Position numbers and translations under genes: made by a program. Below the pieces are notes generated by a model. That model was given only the letters and a program-made list of their open reading frames with translations. It was not told where the DNA came from and searched no databases. Below are positions 63,010 to 64,000 of a DNA stretch of 64,000 bases, in pieces. The stretch is from Prorocentrum cordatum (Eukaryota > Sar > Dinophyceae > Prorocentrales > Prorocentraceae): positions 393,501-457,500 of the forward strand of contig CAUYUJ010000647.1 in NCBI GenBank assembly GCA_963575745.1, in the 5' to 3' direction. Each line of letters begins with the position of its first letter. The stretch's first letter is position 1.

Positions 63010-63255
63010 TTGCTGCAGATCTACCAGAACTGGCCGCACATTCTGGAGCGCGGGATCGTCGTGAAGTGGCGCGCGCAGATCATCGCCCACCTCGGCTCCC
63101 AGATCAGGGCGGTGCGCGCGTTCGTGGCGACCCTCATCACGATGCAGAGCTTGGTCGCGGGCCTTTCGCCGCAGATCATGGGGCCGTTCCAATCGAGCAG
63201 CGACGCGCTCGGTCTGAGCTGCGGGGGGTGCGCGCCAGTCGACCCATGCGAGTAA
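63010..63255 (+). CDS. Hypothetical ORF, 81 codons, 3' exon
   Basis: Reads LQIYQNWPHILERGIVVKWR, then AFVATLITMQSLVAGLSPQI and ends GGCAPVDPCE. No ATG at the start and an AG at 63004-63005 suggest an exon. Together with 62642-62983 it may form one small alpha-helical protein. A GGCTGCTTCGGCC motif starts 19 nt after the stop. Confidence 0.45.
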   Translation: MLQIYQNWPHILERGIVVKWRAQIIAHLGSQIRAVRAFVATLITMQSLVAGLSPQIMGPFQSSSDALGLSCGGCAPVDPCE

Positions 63256-63274
63256 GCTTTCGGGCCTGCTCCTC

Positions 63275-63319
63275 GGCTGCTTCGGCCACGACCGAATTGG
63301 CTCTTCGGCTGCTTCGGCT
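63275..63319 (+). promoter_or_regulatory. GGCTGCTTCGGCC hairpin motifs 7 and 7b
   Basis: Exact copy at 63275-63287, 19 nt after the 63255 stop, and a one-base variant (ending GGCT) at 63307-63319. Both are in the sense orientation. Confidence 0.5.
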
Positions 63320-63339
63320 TTAGCGTGAAGTCAAACATC

Positions 63340-63515
63340 ACCATCGTCATCGCCATTCCTCTGTCCTCTCCAATCCATTCCTTTCCAATTCCTTTCCAAT
63401 CCATCCATTCCTCTCTCCTCTCCATCCATCCTTTCATTCCTCTTTCCTCTCCAATCCATCCCTCCATGTCTCCCCTCTCCAACCCGCCCCCTCTCCAATC
63501 CATCCGCCCCGGGTG
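63340..63515. repeat. CTCTCCAATCCATCC minisatellite
   Basis: Irregular repeats of TCCAATCCATTCCTTTCC and CCTCTCCATCCATC-type words. Confidence 0.8.
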
Positions 63516-63558
63516 CGCGCGGCGGCCAGTGGCCGAACCGGCCAGGGGGGGGGGGCTT

Positions 63559-63571
63559 GGCCGAAGCAGCC
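63559..63571 (-). promoter_or_regulatory. GGCTGCTTCGGCC hairpin motif 8
   Basis: Exact minus-strand copy. The flanks add two T-A pairs (TTGGC/GCCAA). A variant with one change lies at 63757-63769. Confidence 0.45.
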
Positions 63572-63881
63572 AATGAAGTGTGAGGACGTCCCAAGCGATA
63601 CATTTGTTTTGTACAAGTCTGTTGAGGATGTCTCAGGCGAAATGTTGGTTGTGCAGAGTTGGGGGACGTCTGGAACGGGGGCTTCGTGGGTGGCCAGAAC
63701 TCGCGGGATGTCTCTGGCGAAGTGATTACGTAGGTCGCCCAGTGGGTATCTAACAAGGCCGAGGCAGCCATCATTGGCCCATCTGCCTGCAGCTCTCTAG
63801 ATCGAGAAGCCGCAGCATCGAAGCGATGACGATGAGGGGGGAGGGAGGGGGGATTGAAAGACGGGGGGGGCCTTCGGCCGT
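63572..63881. other. No gene supported; GTGG.ATGTCTC..CGAA repeat
   Basis: GAGGATGTCTCAGGCGAAAT (63623) and GGGATGTCTCTGGCGAAGTG (63705) look like two diverged units, the first also near AGGACGTCCC (63583). No supported ORF. Confidence 0.4.
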
Positions 63882-63936
63882 GGCTGCATCGGCCATCATG
63901 GAGGCGCAGGCTGCTTCGGCCGTGGCTTCTTCGGCC
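63882..63936 (+). promoter_or_regulatory. Cluster of three GGCTGCTTCGGCC-like motifs
   Basis: GGCTGCATCGGCC (63882-63894), exact GGCTGCTTCGGCC (63909-63921) and GGCTTCTTCGGCC (63924-63936) are in tandem. The tandem form suggests local amplification of the motif. Confidence 0.5.
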
Positions 63937-64000
63937 GCCGCATTCGTCACGGCTCAGATCTGTTCGGGCCTCCTAGACAGAAGGGGGCGCGCGCTCGGCA

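Noticed and set aside
1-64000. tRNA, rRNA, snRNA genes and TATA-box promoters
   Set aside because: I looked for T-loop GGTTCGA contexts, rRNA signatures and TATA boxes with downstream genes and found none I could defend.

Overview
This window looks like nuclear DNA of a dinoflagellate. The grounds are: GC-rich sequence with very long simple-sequence arrays ((GGA)n/(TCC)n, (GAT)n/(ATC)n, TTAGC- and GCTAT-type satellites); very small exon-like islands with AG acceptors and GT or GC donors buried between arrays; relics resembling the 3' end of the dinoflagellate spliced leader (TTGGCTCAAG); and two non-LTR retrotransposon genes with a downstream zinc knuckle and restriction-like endonuclease motifs. 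Species is not determinable by eye; a Prorocentrum-type genome is my guess only. I saw no rRNA, tRNA, CRISPR array, bacterial operon or classical promoter.

Layout. 0-2.9 kb: GC-rich repeats, no convincing gene. 2.86-11.55 kb: an inverted pair of about 0.7 kb satellite-carrying modules (11-bp terminal inverted repeats) flanks a multi-membrane-span protein gene (3.67-5.61 kb), mini-exons at 6.13 and 8.96 kb, and the first coding exon of a glycosyltransferase (10.69 kb) whose next exon is at 12.67 kb. A small foldback family is scattered over 5.6-15 kb, and one copy supplies the stop codon of the membrane-protein ORF. 16.5-17.8 kb: a minisatellite of about 78 bp. 20-36 kb: mostly (GAT)n, (ATC)n and (GGA)n arrays, composite CTTGGGG-type repeats and foldbacks, including a recent 533-bp tandem duplication inside a GAT array. 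35.6-42.5 kb: GGA arrays around a 5'-truncated, frameshifted retrotransposon. 42.5-46 kb: degenerate, possibly retroelement-derived ORFs. 47.5-48.5 kb: mini-exons inside TCC arrays. 50-51.4 kb: an approximately 70-bp minisatellite followed by a GGA array.

From about 52.4 kb the character changes: short ORFs on both strands, an almost complete non-LTR retrotransposon (60.5 to 56.1 kb, minus strand, one in-frame TGA), and a divergently placed 478-codon gene (one in-frame TAG). This region alone carries at least nine exact copies of a 13-mer, GGCTGCTTCGGCC. Six of them start 14-49 nt downstream of the stop codon of an ORF on the same strand, and their flanking bases covary as if pairing in a stem. 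This sense-oriented, 3'-UTR-located hairpin is the best candidate here for something undescribed. Most calls below rest on translated motifs, splice-site context and repeat structure read by eye; small-exon calls are hypotheses.
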